Below are positions 6,347 to 14,686 of a stretch of DNA of 26,018 nt, piece after piece. Source of the DNA: a virus; the IMG/VR virus record IMGVR_UViG_3300037585_003076, positions 1-26,018 of that record, one strand, 5' to 3'. Both the position numbers and the translations under genes were made by a program. The first letter of the stretch is position 1. The number at the start of each line of letters is the position of its first letter. The notes beneath the pieces were generated by a model, which did not search any database, was not told the origin of the DNA, and worked only from the letters and a program-made list of their open reading frames with translations.

Positions 6347-6936
6347 TGTTAGGATTAAGTTCTGGGTTAACTCACCAAAATGCTGTTAAAAAACTGATTA
6401 CTATATACGAAAGTGATTTTAGTAGTGGTACTGATGGATGGGCTGGTAATTCAATACAAGGAACTTTAAATCTTGATAGCAACGAAACTATAGATGGTTC
6501 TAGTGGTTGGTTAAAGTTAACATTCGATGACGCTCAAACAAACTCTTGGAGTATAGGAAAAGATCTTTCATCAACAACCGAGAGCAATGTCGGTGACGAG
6601 TATTTTGTTACTTTTAAAGCTGTTTTTATAGATGACGGCGGAAAATGGGATGCGGATGACGATGATGATCATGTGGCATCAAAAATGGAGTACATGGGCG
6701 GTCTTGGATTACTTTTTAGTTATCCTTATAATAGTTATGGTTCTTCTGTTAGTTTAGATTCTAATGAGACATATAGTGGAGCTAATGTAACACGTAGAAC
6801 AATTGTTAACGATTCTGATCTTGTAAGGTTTTTAAGGTTTTCTACTTATGTAACTGATGATTACCCAAAAGCTGGTGCTATTTGTTATATCAAAGACGTT
6901 AAATTACAATTATTAACATTAGCAACACAACCATAA
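6346..6936 (+). CDS. Jelly-roll (carbohydrate-binding-like) virion protein A
   Basis: The product is 196 residues. After a short N-terminal tag (MLGLSSGLT) a beta-sandwich domain begins at DFSSGTDGW (24-32), the first strand typical of carbohydrate-binding-module-like jelly rolls. SGWLKLTFDD is an inner strand, and the domain closes with CYIKDVKLQLL. The Asp-rich loop WDADDDDDHV (about residues 101-110) could bind calcium. The downstream protein has the same MLGL tag, the same DFSSG-x-D-x-W strand and a matching KD-(V/I)-x-L-K ending, so the two are paralogues. The start lies in a TAATG overlap with the previous gene. Binding of host glycans or surface polysaccharide is a reasonable inference; no catalytic residues are visible. 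Confidence 0.6.
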   Translation: MLGLSSGLTHQNAVKKLITIYESDFSSGTDGWAGNSIQGTLNLDSNETIDGSSGWLKLTFDDAQTNSWSIGKDLSSTTESNVGDEYFVTFKAVFIDDGGKWDADDDDDHVASKMEYMGGLGLLFSYPYNSYGSSVSLDSNETYSGANVTRRTIVNDSDLVRFLRFSTYVTDDYPKAGAICYIKDVKLQLLTLATQP

Positions 6937-6938
6937 GT

Positions 6939-7508
6939 ATGTTAGGATTAGGAAATTCAATAATAAAAGGAGGTGTAGATGCTCTAACGCTTTGGGGAAC
7001 TATAACTAGTGATTTTTCTAGTGGAGTTGATTCTTGGGTAGCTCACTCTGTAGAAGCTAGTAGTAGTGATTTGACACTATCTTCTGCGACAGGACCTGAT
7101 GGAGAAAGCGGATGGTTAAAAGGTGTTTATGGCGCAGACCAAACTGATACTCGTTCAGGTGTAGTTCTAGTTGGTGGTTGGAATGGAAACACAAGTGGAA
7201 ATAGTTTAAATGGTGCTAAAAGAGTTGAGGTTTCAGCAAGAATATATTTAGAGGACGATTGGGGTGGCTCTGGTGCTGTTGCCACTTACTTTCATCCAGG
7301 ATCCGTCTCCGTCTCTCAATCACCACCATCTGCACTTCTTTTTGGAGTAGCACAAGATACAATAACAACTATATCAGAAACATTAGACTTGTCAGATGCC
7401 ACTGGTAGTAATAGTTCAATATATATAACTTGGGGAGGGGGTAGTGGCGGTCCACAAAATGGAGCTATATTCTGGCTTAAAGATATAGTATTAAAAGTTT
7501 ACGGATAA
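6939..7508 (+). CDS. Jelly-roll (carbohydrate-binding-like) virion protein B
   Basis: The product is 189 residues, paralogous in layout to the protein at 6346. Tag MLGLGNSIIKGG, first strand DFSSGVDSW (25-33), inner strand SGWLKGVYGADQTD, and final strand FWLKDIVLKVYG. The Gly/Ser-rich loops (GGWNGNTSGNSLNG; ITWGGGSGGPQNG) are typical of the variable face of jelly-roll lectin-like domains. It starts 2 bp after the stop of protein A. Similarity between A and B is confined to the tag and core strands, so the duplication is old or the loops have diversified. A virion-attached adhesin role is likely but unproved. Confidence 0.6.
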   Translation: MLGLGNSIIKGGVDALTLWGTITSDFSSGVDSWVAHSVEASSSDLTLSSATGPDGESGWLKGVYGADQTDTRSGVVLVGGWNGNTSGNSLNGAKRVEVSARIYLEDDWGGSGAVATYFHPGSVSVSQSPPSALLFGVAQDTITTISETLDLSDATGSNSSIYITWGGGSGGPQNGAIFWLKDIVLKVYG

Positions 7509-7510
7509 TA

Positions 7511-7530
7511 AATTAAATAAAATTAAATAA
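7511..7530. repeat. Two tandem copies of AATTAAATAA as a leader
   Basis: Bases 7511-7520 and 7521-7530 are identical and lead directly to the AATG start at 7532. The unit gives an A/T-rich, structure-free leader of the kind used in place of Shine-Dalgarno here. Confidence 0.85.
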
Positions 7531-7531
7531 A

Positions 7532-7813
7532 ATGACAAAAAAAGAAGAGTTGGTTGACTTAAAACCAAAAGCAGATAAAATATCTGAAGAGCATTTAAAA
7601 GAAATGCAAGAAATAGTAAACACAATAAATAATGTACAATTTAATATTGGTAAAATAGAAGGACAAAAACACTCGTTATTACATGAGTTAGGTGCTTCAC
7701 AAGGAAAAATTCTAAAGTTACAAGAAACATTTACTAAAGAATATGGCTCTGCTGATATCAATATAAAAGATGGAACTATTAATTGGGAGGAAAGCAAAGA
7801 AGATGAAAAATAA
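7532..7813 (+). CDS. Small coiled-coil phage protein
   Basis: The product is 93 residues, hydrophilic. Residues about 10-72 are predicted from heptad spacing to be one long helix or helical hairpin (HLKEMQEIVNTINNVQFNIG ... KILKLQETFTKEYG). A short beta-like end DINIKDGTINWEE follows. There is no membrane segment or catalytic motif. The gene overlaps the next by 11 bases if that gene starts at 7803. Function is unknown; small coiled-coil proteins of this type are common near phage packaging genes. Confidence 0.65.
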   Translation: MTKKEELVDLKPKADKISEEHLKEMQEIVNTINNVQFNIGKIEGQKHSLLHELGASQGKILKLQETFTKEYGSADINIKDGTINWEESKEDEK

Positions 7814-8027
7814 TATTATAAGAAAGATCACTATAGGTAGAGACTACAAAAATGATTCCATGCATTACGCTGTTGATCAAGAAGTATATGGTGGTCATAA
7901 GATATGTGATATAATAGAAGAAGAGGATAAGTACTGTATTTACATTAAAAAAGGTGATATAGTTATTCCGTGGAAAGACTTCAATAAAAATATGGCTATA
8001 TCTATTGAGTATAACTTAGAATACTAA
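7803..8027 (+). CDS. Small conserved-looking phage protein, unknown function
   Basis: The product is 74 residues from the ATG at 7803 (MKNNIIRKITIGRDYKNDSM); an upstream in-frame ATG at 7770 would add 11 residues but overlap the previous gene by 44 bases, so 7803 is preferred. Alternating strands (IRKITIG; KICDIIEEEDKYCIYIKKG; ISIEYNL) suggest a small beta barrel. The motif GRDYKNDSMHYAVDQEV looks like a conserved signature but I cannot name the family. Its stop overlaps the next start (TAATG), so it is coupled to the GroES-like protein. Confidence 0.6.
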   Translation: MKNNIIRKITIGRDYKNDSMHYAVDQEVYGGHKICDIIEEEDKYCIYIKKGDIVIPWKDFNKNMAISIEYNLEY

Positions 8028-8605
8028 TGAAAGCTTATAAAGATTTTATAGTATCACCAATAGGTGAAAGATATAATAATTCTAAAAAAGTTGATGGTAA
8101 AGAGCTTGTATTAAATACTGAGATTTTTAATCATCAATTTATAAATAGATTAGCTTTAGTACTAGAAGTCCCGATGCTATTTGATACTCCTATAAATAAA
8201 GGTGATGAGATAGTAGTGCATCATAACATTTTTAGAAGATGGAATGATGTTAAAGGTAAAGAAAGAAATAGTAGATCTTATTGGAAAGAAGATAAGTACT
8301 TTATATCTACAGATCAAATTTTTCTTTATAAACAAAAAGAATGGAAAGCTACACCAGGATATAGTTTTGTTCAACCTATAGTTTCTGATAACAAATTAAC
8401 TAACGAATCAGAGCAACCATTAGTTGGTATTATAAAATACTCTGATGGTACGTTTAATGAAAATGAATTAGTTGGTTTTACGCCTAATAGTGAATATGAA
8501 TTCATTATAGAAGGTAAAAGATTATATAGAGTTTTAAATAAATTTATTACAATTAAATATGAATATCAAGGAAACGAAAAAGAATATAATCCAAGCTGGG
8601 CATAA
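8027..8605 (+). CDS. Putative duplicated GroES-like (Cpn10 fold) protein
   Basis: The product is 192 residues that read as two Cpn10-like halves. Half one: KAYKDFIVSPI (2-12), ELVLNTEI (26-33), RLALVLEVP (41-49), INKGDEIVVHHN (56-67), then YFISTDQIFLYK (91-102), which follow the order of GroES strands, including the glycine-Asp turn and the DIL-like strand. Half two: GYSFVQPI (111-118), PLVGIIKYSDG (131-141), ELVGFTPNSEYEFII (147-161) and LYRVLNKFITIKYE (166-179). The last segment aligns with the end of the true GroES at 3681 (MYRVIRSRDIVIVE). No clear GroEL-docking tripeptide is seen in either half, so it may be a structural or regulatory relative rather than a working lid. It overlaps the next gene by 47 bases. 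The fold is inferred from pattern, not from a search. Confidence 0.5.
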   Translation: MKAYKDFIVSPIGERYNNSKKVDGKELVLNTEIFNHQFINRLALVLEVPMLFDTPINKGDEIVVHHNIFRRWNDVKGKERNSRSYWKEDKYFISTDQIFLYKQKEWKATPGYSFVQPIVSDNKLTNESEQPLVGIIKYSDGTFNENELVGFTPNSEYEFIIEGKRLYRVLNKFITIKYEYQGNEKEYNPSWA

Positions 8606-8831
8606 AGCGGTTGAAGAGCTAATTAAAGTCGCTAGAGAAGAGATAGTTGATTCAGACGAAGACATATCAGCAGATAGATTAAAGAATGCTGCGGCTACAA
8701 AGAAGTTAGCTATATTTGACGCATTTGAAATATTAAACAGAATCCATGAGGAAGAGAACATGTTAGAAGGTAAGGTTGAGGAAAAGAAAGAAAACAAGTT
8801 TAAAGGATTCGCAGAAGGTAGATCTAAATAA
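8559..8831 (+). CDS. Candidate small terminase subunit
   Basis: The product is 90 residues, helical and charged (NIIQAGHKAVEELIKVAREE; SADRLKNAAATKKLAIFDAF; ILNRIHEEEN) with a basic end (FKGFAEGRSK). Position directly before the large terminase (TAATG overlap), small size and all-helical character fit a TerS, which recognises phage DNA and regulates TerL, but there is no sequence motif that proves it. The start at 8559 lies 47 bases inside the previous gene, an unusually long overlap; both frames look genuinely coding up to 8605. Confidence 0.45.
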   Translation: MNIKETKKNIIQAGHKAVEELIKVAREEIVDSDEDISADRLKNAAATKKLAIFDAFEILNRIHEEENMLEGKVEEKKENKFKGFAEGRSK

Positions 8832-11065
8832 TGTACGAACAAACATTAGTTAAGGTCGTAGAACCTATAAGATTAAACACCATTAAAAGACTTAACAAAT
8901 CTAAGAAATGGATGTATGGTTATAATAAAGAAGCTGATACAGTTTGTATATCTAAAACTGGGCAAATTGGAGAAGTTATAGAAATACAAGGATTTCAAAT
9001 AGCTTTACCTAAGCAACCAAAAGAAATATATAGTTGTAGTAAGATAAAAAAAGAACAGAAATGGAAACAGTTTCCAGCTAATCCTGATTTTAAAAGAATT
9101 AAAACTGTATTTGATTGGCAAGATTATCCAGATGACTTTAAAGAAAAGCATTATGGATATATAGACGAAGAGTTTAGAAGAAGAGAAGAAGGCTTTTGGT
9201 TTATGAATAATGGTAAACCAACTTACATAACAGGTACACACTATATGTACTTACAATGGAGTAAGATTGATGTTGGGGCTCCAGATTATAGAGAAGCAAA
9301 TAGGTTGTTTTTTATATTTTGGGAAGCTTGCAAAGCAGATAAAAGAAGTTACGGGATGTGCTACTTAAAAAATAGACGTTCTGGTTTTTCATTTATGAGT
9401 TCAGCTGAAACTGTTAATTTAGCTACATTAGCTAGTGATAGTAGATTTGGGATACTTTCTAAAACTGGTGCCGATGCAAAGAAAATGTTTACTGATAAGG
9501 TAGTACCAATTAGTTTAAATTACCCATTCTTCTTCAAACCAATACAGGACGGTATGGACCGGCCAAAGTCCGAACTCGCTTATAGAGTCCCTGCAAAGAA
9601 GTTTACTCGTAAAAAAATGAGGGAACGAGAGGAGCAAGATGATATGGAAGGACTTGATACAACTATTGACTGGAAAAATACAGGTGATAATAGTTATGAT
9701 GGTGAGAAACTTTCTTTATTAGTACATGATGAGAGTGGTAAATGGGAGAGACCTGATAATATAAAAAATAACTGGAGAGTTACAAAGACTTGTTTAAGAC
9801 TAGGTAGTAGGGTAGTTGGTAAGTGTATGATGGGTAGTACTAGTAACGCTTTAGATAAAGGGGGAGATAATTTTAAAAACTTATATAATAATTCAGATGT
9901 TACAAAACGAAACAGAAATGGACAGACTAAGTCAGGATTATATTCTTTGTTTATTCCTATGGAATGGAATTACGAAGGCTTCATTGATGAATACGGACAA
10001 CCTGTATTCAGCACTCCTAGAGAGTCCGCATTTGATCCACAAGGATTAGAGATAGATTATGGCGTTATAGACCACTGGGAAAATGAAGCTGAAGGCTTGA
10101 AAGATGATCAAGATGCCTTGAATGAATTTTATCGCCAATTTCCAAGAACAGAAGAGCACGCATTTAGAGATGAGACTGGTAATAGCTTATTTAACTTGGT
10201 CAAAATATATGAGCAAATAGATTATAACGAAGGAAATAGAAATTCGTCTGTATTAACAACTGGTAATTTTCAATGGCAAAACGGTGTTAAAGATACTCAA
10301 GTAACTTTTAATCCAGACCCAAAAGGAAGATTTAAAGTAAGTTGGGTACCAAATAAAAGATTACAAAATAACGTTATATTAAAACATGGCGTAAAATATC
10401 CGGGTAATGAGCACATGGGGGCGTTTGGTTGTGACTCATATGATATATCTGGAACAGTAGATAGTAAAGGATCTAAAGGAGCTTTACATGGGTTAACGAA
10501 ATACTCAATGGAAGATTCTCCGGCTAATACTTTTTTTTTAGAATACATAGCAAGACCACAAACAGCTGAAATATTTTTTGAAGATGTTTTAATGGCATTA
10601 GTATTTTATGGTATGCCGATACTTGCGGAAAATAATAAACCAAGATTATTGTACTATTTACGAAGAAGAGGTTATAGAGGGTTTAGCATGAATAGACCAG
10701 ATAAGATTTGGAACAAACTATCCGTAGCAGAAAAGGAAGTTGGTGGAATACCAAACTCTAGTGAAGATATAAAACAGGCTCATGCTGCCGCTATAGAAAT
10801 GTATATTAATGATCACGTTGGTTTACTAGAAGATGGCACTTATGGCGCTGTGTATTTTAACGAAACACTAAACGATTGGTCTAAGTTTGATATAAATAAA
10901 AGAACAAAACATGACGCTTCTATTAGTTCTGGTTTGGCAATAATGGCTTGCAATAGACATTTATATAGACCAAATCCAAAAAGAGAAAAAAGATCATTAA
11001 ACTTAAATATAGCAAAATATAATAACAAAGGATTTTCATCACAGATAATTAAAAGTAAAATATGA
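8831..11065 (+). CDS. Terminase large subunit (ATPase-nuclease)
   Basis: The product is 744 residues. It pumps DNA into the procapsid with ATP and cuts the concatemer. An N-terminal region of about 170 residues carries the THYMYLQW motif (136-143). The ATPase centre has a deviant Walker A (KNRRSGFSF, 180-188, Phe in place of the usual Lys), Walker B LSLLVHDE (294-301) with D300/E301, and a coupling motif MMGSTSNA (333-340). The RNase H-like nuclease shows FGCDSYDISG (532-541, D535), FFEDVLMAL (582-590, E584/D585) and KHDASISSGLA (693-703, D695). Length and this Walker A variant resemble crAss-like terminases more than lambda or T7 types. The start is in a TAATG overlap with the candidate TerS; the stop overlaps the portal start by four bases. 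A 60-bp island of about 50% GC lies at 9541-9600. Confidence 0.9.
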   Translation: MYEQTLVKVVEPIRLNTIKRLNKSKKWMYGYNKEADTVCISKTGQIGEVIEIQGFQIALPKQPKEIYSCSKIKKEQKWKQFPANPDFKRIKTVFDWQDYPDDFKEKHYGYIDEEFRRREEGFWFMNNGKPTYITGTHYMYLQWSKIDVGAPDYREANRLFFIFWEACKADKRSYGMCYLKNRRSGFSFMSSAETVNLATLASDSRFGILSKTGADAKKMFTDKVVPISLNYPFFFKPIQDGMDRPKSELAYRVPAKKFTRKKMREREEQDDMEGLDTTIDWKNTGDNSYDGEKLSLLVHDESGKWERPDNIKNNWRVTKTCLRLGSRVVGKCMMGSTSNALDKGGDNFKNLYNNSDVTKRNRNGQTKSGLYSLFIPMEWNYEGFIDEYGQPVFSTPRESAFDPQGLEIDYGVIDHWENEAEGLKDDQDALNEFYRQFPRTEEHAFRDETGNSLFNLVKIYEQIDYNEGNRNSSVLTTGNFQWQNGVKDTQVTFNPDPKGRFKVSWVPNKRLQNNVILKHGVKYPGNEHMGAFGCDSYDISGTVDSKGSKGALHGLTKYSMEDSPANTFFLEYIARPQTAEIFFEDVLMALVFYGMPILAENNKPRLLYYLRRRGYRGFSMNRPDKIWNKLSVAEKEVGGIPNSSEDIKQAHAAAIEMYINDHVGLLEDGTYGAVYFNETLNDWSKFDINKRTKHDASISSGLAIMACNRHLYRPNPKREKRSLNLNIAKYNNKGFSSQIIKSKI

Positions 11066-13452
11066 GATTAGAACACTCCATGCATTTTCCATCACAGGCA
11101 GTTAGCGATTTAGAGAAACTAAGTGAGGAATACGGTTTAAAAGTAGCAAAGGCAATAAGACACGAATGGTTTTCAGGCACGACGTCTAAATATAATAGTC
11201 ATAAAAATAATTTCCATACACTGCGTTTATATGCTAGAGGTGAACAATCTGTACAAAAATATAAAAATGAATTATCTATAAACGGTGATTTATCATATCT
11301 TAACTTAGACTGGAAACCTGTTCCAATTATTCCTAAGTTTGTCGATATTGTGGTAAACGGTATGGCACAAAGATCGTATGAAATAAATTGTTTTTCTCAA
11401 GATCAATTTGGTGTTAGTAAAAGAACTGAGTACATGGAATCCATGTTACGCGACATGCGGGCTAAAGAATTTGATAAAATAGCTAGAGAACAATTTGAAG
11501 TAGAATTAACAGAAAATGATCCAGAAACATTACCAGATACTGAAGAAGAATTAGCACTTCACATGCAACTTAATTATAAACAAGCTGTTGAACTAGCAGA
11601 AGAGCAAGCTATTAATACTTTAATGGAAAACAGCGATTATGACTTAATACGAAGAAGATGTTTATATGACTTAACCGTATTAGGTGTTGCGGCAACAAAA
11701 ACTACTTTTGATTTTAGTAGTGGTGCTGAGGCTAAATACGTAGATCCAGCGAGTTTAATATACTCATACACTGAATCTCCGTACTTTGAAGATATATATT
11801 ATATTGGTGAGGTGAAAGAATTACCAATAAATGAATTAGTAAAAGAATTTCCTGAGTTAACGGAAGGAGATATAAAAGATTTAATTGACAAAAGATACTA
11901 TCCTTATAGTTATAATCGTAATGATGATAAAAACAAAGTACAAGTAATATATTTTAATTATAAAACGCACATGAATAATGTGTATAAACTAAAGACTACT
12001 GGATCTGGCGGTGATAAAATTATAAAAAAAGATGATACATTTAATCCACCAAAAGATAAAGATGGTAAATTTCAAAAATTAGAAAGAGTTGTTGAAGCTT
12101 TATATGAAGGTGTTTATGTAATTGGAGCAGACAAGATGCTAAGATGGAGAATGTGCCCTAATATGATGCGATCAGATTCCGATTTTAATAAAGTAAAAAT
12201 GAACTACCAAGTTGTGGCACCTAGAATGTACGAAGGTAGAATAGAATCTTTAGTTGGTAGAATAACTAGTTTTGCTGATATGATTCAACTTACTCATTTA
12301 AAGCTACAACAAGTTATGGCAAGAATGGTACCCGATGGTGTTTACCTTGATGTGGATGGTTTAGCTGAAGTTGATTTAGGTAATGGTACAAATTACAATC
12401 CACAAGAAGCTTTAAACATGTTTTTCCAAACAGGTAGTATAGTTGGTAGAAGTTTTACATCTGAGGGTGACATGAACCCAGGTAAAGTACCAATACAACA
12501 AATAAGTAATGGGGTAAATAGCGGTAAGTTACAAAGTTTAATAACTACTTATAATTATTATTTACAGATGATAAGAGATACTACAGGGCTTAATGAAGCT
12601 AGAGACGCTAGTACTCCAGATAGAAACGCTTTAGTTGGTGTTCAAAAAATAGCAGCTGCTAATTCTAATACAGCAACAAGACATATATTACAATCTATGT
12701 TGTATATAACGGCTGAATTAGCCGAGTGTTTATCTCTTAGAATATCCGATATTATAGAATACTCTCCTACGAAAGATGCTTTTGTAAGAGCACTAGGTGC
12801 TCACAACGTTGCTACGCTGCATGAAATGAAAAATTTACATCTTTATGACTTTGGTATATTTATAGAATTATTACCAGATGAAGAAGAGAAAGCTATATTA
12901 GAAAATAATATACAAGCTGCCTTACAGCAGCAATCAATAGATTTAGATGATGCTATTGATTTGCGTAATGTTAGAAATTTAAAATTAGCTAATCAGCTTC
13001 TTAAAGTTAAAAGAAAAAAGAAGCAAGAGAGAGATCAACAGATGCAACAACAAAATATACAAGCTCAATCTCAAGCAAATCAACAAGCCCAACAAGCAGC
13101 CGCTCAAGCTGAAATGCAAAAGAACCAACAAAAAATGCAAATGGATGCTCAAATGGAGCAAGCTAGAAACGAAATGAAAATACAATACTTACAACAAGAA
13201 GTTGCTTCTAAAAAAGAACTTATGCAGTTTGAGTTTGAATTAAATTCAAAGTTAGAACAAATGAAGCAATTTAGCAACAGTCAAGTAGAGAGTGGTAGAG
13301 AAAATAGAAAAGATCAAAGAATTGAAAGACAAGCTGAACATCAAAAAGATATGATAGATAGAAGAAAAGAGGGTGATTCACTTAATAATTTCGAATCCTC
13401 AGGTAATGATATACTTACAGGGGGAGCCAATATGGAAAGATTCCAAGTTTAA
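11062..13452 (+). CDS. Portal protein
   Basis: The product is 796 residues. Portals form the dodecameric ring at the capsid vertex through which DNA enters. The position after the large terminase and before scaffold and capsid, and the pattern LNLDWKPVPIIPKFVDIVVNG (about 90-110), an acidic helical wing (residues 135-200) and DTTGLNEARDASTPDRNALVG (about 509-529) near the stem and tunnel region support the call. Residues about 640-770 are a very Gln-rich coiled coil (QQQNIQAQSQANQQAQQAAA), like the long C-terminal barrel helices of P22-type portals. It ends NMERFQV. The start overlaps terL by ATGA. Size is in the range of P22 and crAss-like portals. Confidence 0.85.
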   Translation: MRLEHSMHFPSQAVSDLEKLSEEYGLKVAKAIRHEWFSGTTSKYNSHKNNFHTLRLYARGEQSVQKYKNELSINGDLSYLNLDWKPVPIIPKFVDIVVNGMAQRSYEINCFSQDQFGVSKRTEYMESMLRDMRAKEFDKIAREQFEVELTENDPETLPDTEEELALHMQLNYKQAVELAEEQAINTLMENSDYDLIRRRCLYDLTVLGVAATKTTFDFSSGAEAKYVDPASLIYSYTESPYFEDIYYIGEVKELPINELVKEFPELTEGDIKDLIDKRYYPYSYNRNDDKNKVQVIYFNYKTHMNNVYKLKTTGSGGDKIIKKDDTFNPPKDKDGKFQKLERVVEALYEGVYVIGADKMLRWRMCPNMMRSDSDFNKVKMNYQVVAPRMYEGRIESLVGRITSFADMIQLTHLKLQQVMARMVPDGVYLDVDGLAEVDLGNGTNYNPQEALNMFFQTGSIVGRSFTSEGDMNPGKVPIQQISNGVNSGKLQSLITTYNYYLQMIRDTTGLNEARDASTPDRNALVGVQKIAAANSNTATRHILQSMLYITAELAECLSLRISDIIEYSPTKDAFVRALGAHNVATLHEMKNLHLYDFGIFIELLPDEEEKAILENNIQAALQQQSIDLDDAIDLRNVRNLKLANQLLKVKRKKKQERDQQMQQQNIQAQSQANQQAQQAAAQAEMQKNQQKMQMDAQMEQARNEMKIQYLQQEVASKKELMQFEFELNSKLEQMKQFSNSQVESGRENRKDQRIERQAEHQKDMIDRRKEGDSLNNFESSGNDILTGGANMERFQV

Positions 13453-13471
13453 TATTTTATAAAATTTTATT

Positions 13472-14665
13472 ATGATAGAACAAAATGAAGAAGTTGTTGA
13501 AGAAACAACTGACTCTGTAGAACAAACAACAGAGGATAATATAGAACAACCTGTAGAAGAGGTTGTCGAAGAAACAATAGACGAGTCTAAATTTGAAAGC
13601 GCTGGAGATGATAGCGTTATAAAAGTAGATTTAGACAAACCTCTTAAGCAAAATAAAGAGGAAGATATAACAAAAGTAAATATAGTTGAAGAGTCAAGGG
13701 TTGAAGAACCCGCAAAGATTACTTCTGAAGAAACTCCAGTAATGGAAGAAATTACAGAAGAAGTCACAGGGCAGGTTCAAGAAGTTGTTGAAGAAGTTAT
13801 AACTGAGGCAGAAAAAACTGGTGAACCACTTCCTGAGAATATACAGAAACTTGTAAATTTTATAGATGAAACAGGTGGTGATATAAATGACTATGTCAAT
13901 TTAAACAGAGATGTTGAAAAAATGGACGACTCTGATGTATTAGACGAATACTATCGTGAAACAAAATCTCATTTAACTTCAGAAGAAAGATCTTATTTAT
14001 TAGAAGATTCTTTTGGGATTAATGAAGAGGTAGACGATGAGAGGACATCACGAATGAAAAAGATAGCCCTTAAAGAGCAAGTTGCCGAGGCTAGAGCCTT
14101 TTTAGACGGGCAAAAGTCTAAGTACTATGAAGAAATCAAAGCTGGGTCAAAGTTGACCGATGAACAACAGAAAGCTATTGACTTCTTTAATAGACACAAT
14201 CAAGAATCTGAAGAACAGAAGAAATTAACTGAAGCAAGTAAAAGATCGTTTTTAAATAAAACTAATAGTCTATTCAATAAAGATTTCAAAGGTTTTGAAT
14301 ATAATGTTGGAGACAAGAAGTATAGGTTTAACGTAAAAGATGCTGATAAAGTAAAGACAACTCAAAGTGATATTAATAATCTTGTCAACAAGTTTGTTGG
14401 TGAAGATAAATCGACTTTGGAAGATGCCGCTGGGTATCATAGATCTTTATTTACAGCTATGAATGCTGATAAAATTGCTCAACATTTTTACGAGCAAGGT
14501 AAAGCTGATGCGATAAAAAATCAAGTTGCTAAAGATAAAAATATTAACTTAGATCCTAGAAAAACACACGGCGAAGTAAACGTTGATGGTATTAAAGTTA
14601 GGGCTATAGGTGAATCTTCTTCTGATATCAAAAACAGATCCTTTAAAATTAAAAAGAAAAATTAA
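13472..14665 (+). CDS. Capsid scaffolding protein (putative)
   Basis: The product is 397 residues. The first ~120 residues are extremely acidic and repetitive (VEEVVEETIDES; EEITEEVTGQVQEVVEEV), the centre is helical (LKEQVAEARAFLDGQKSKYY), and the C-terminus is basic (ENRSFKIKKKN-like end, RSFKIKKKN). An acidic, helical body with a basic C-terminal capsid-binding tail, directly upstream of the capsid gene, is the standard scaffold layout. Scaffolds guide procapsid assembly and then leave or are cleaved. No protease catalytic motif is visible. The start is in ATT-ATG context 20 bp after the portal stop. Confidence 0.75.
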   Translation: MIEQNEEVVEETTDSVEQTTEDNIEQPVEEVVEETIDESKFESAGDDSVIKVDLDKPLKQNKEEDITKVNIVEESRVEEPAKITSEETPVMEEITEEVTGQVQEVVEEVITEAEKTGEPLPENIQKLVNFIDETGGDINDYVNLNRDVEKMDDSDVLDEYYRETKSHLTSEERSYLLEDSFGINEEVDDERTSRMKKIALKEQVAEARAFLDGQKSKYYEEIKAGSKLTDEQQKAIDFFNRHNQESEEQKKLTEASKRSFLNKTNSLFNKDFKGFEYNVGDKKYRFNVKDADKVKTTQSDINNLVNKFVGEDKSTLEDAAGYHRSLFTAMNADKIAQHFYEQGKADAIKNQVAKDKNINLDPRKTHGEVNVDGIKVRAIGESSSDIKNRSFKIKKKN

Positions 14666-14686
14666 CTTTAAAAATTTATAATTATG
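14664..14686 (+). promoter_or_regulatory. Capsid-gene translation leader
   Basis: The 23 bases to the capsid ATG match those before the gene at 4056 at 21 positions. The first bases overlap the scaffold stop codon, so the leader is functional at the RNA level rather than a promoter, if functional at all. Confidence 0.5.

Noticed and set aside
7770-7802. Earlier start for the small gene ending at 8027.
   Set aside because: It would overlap the coiled-coil gene by 44 bases; the start at 7803 (MKNNIIRK) gives a short overlap and a normal beginning.
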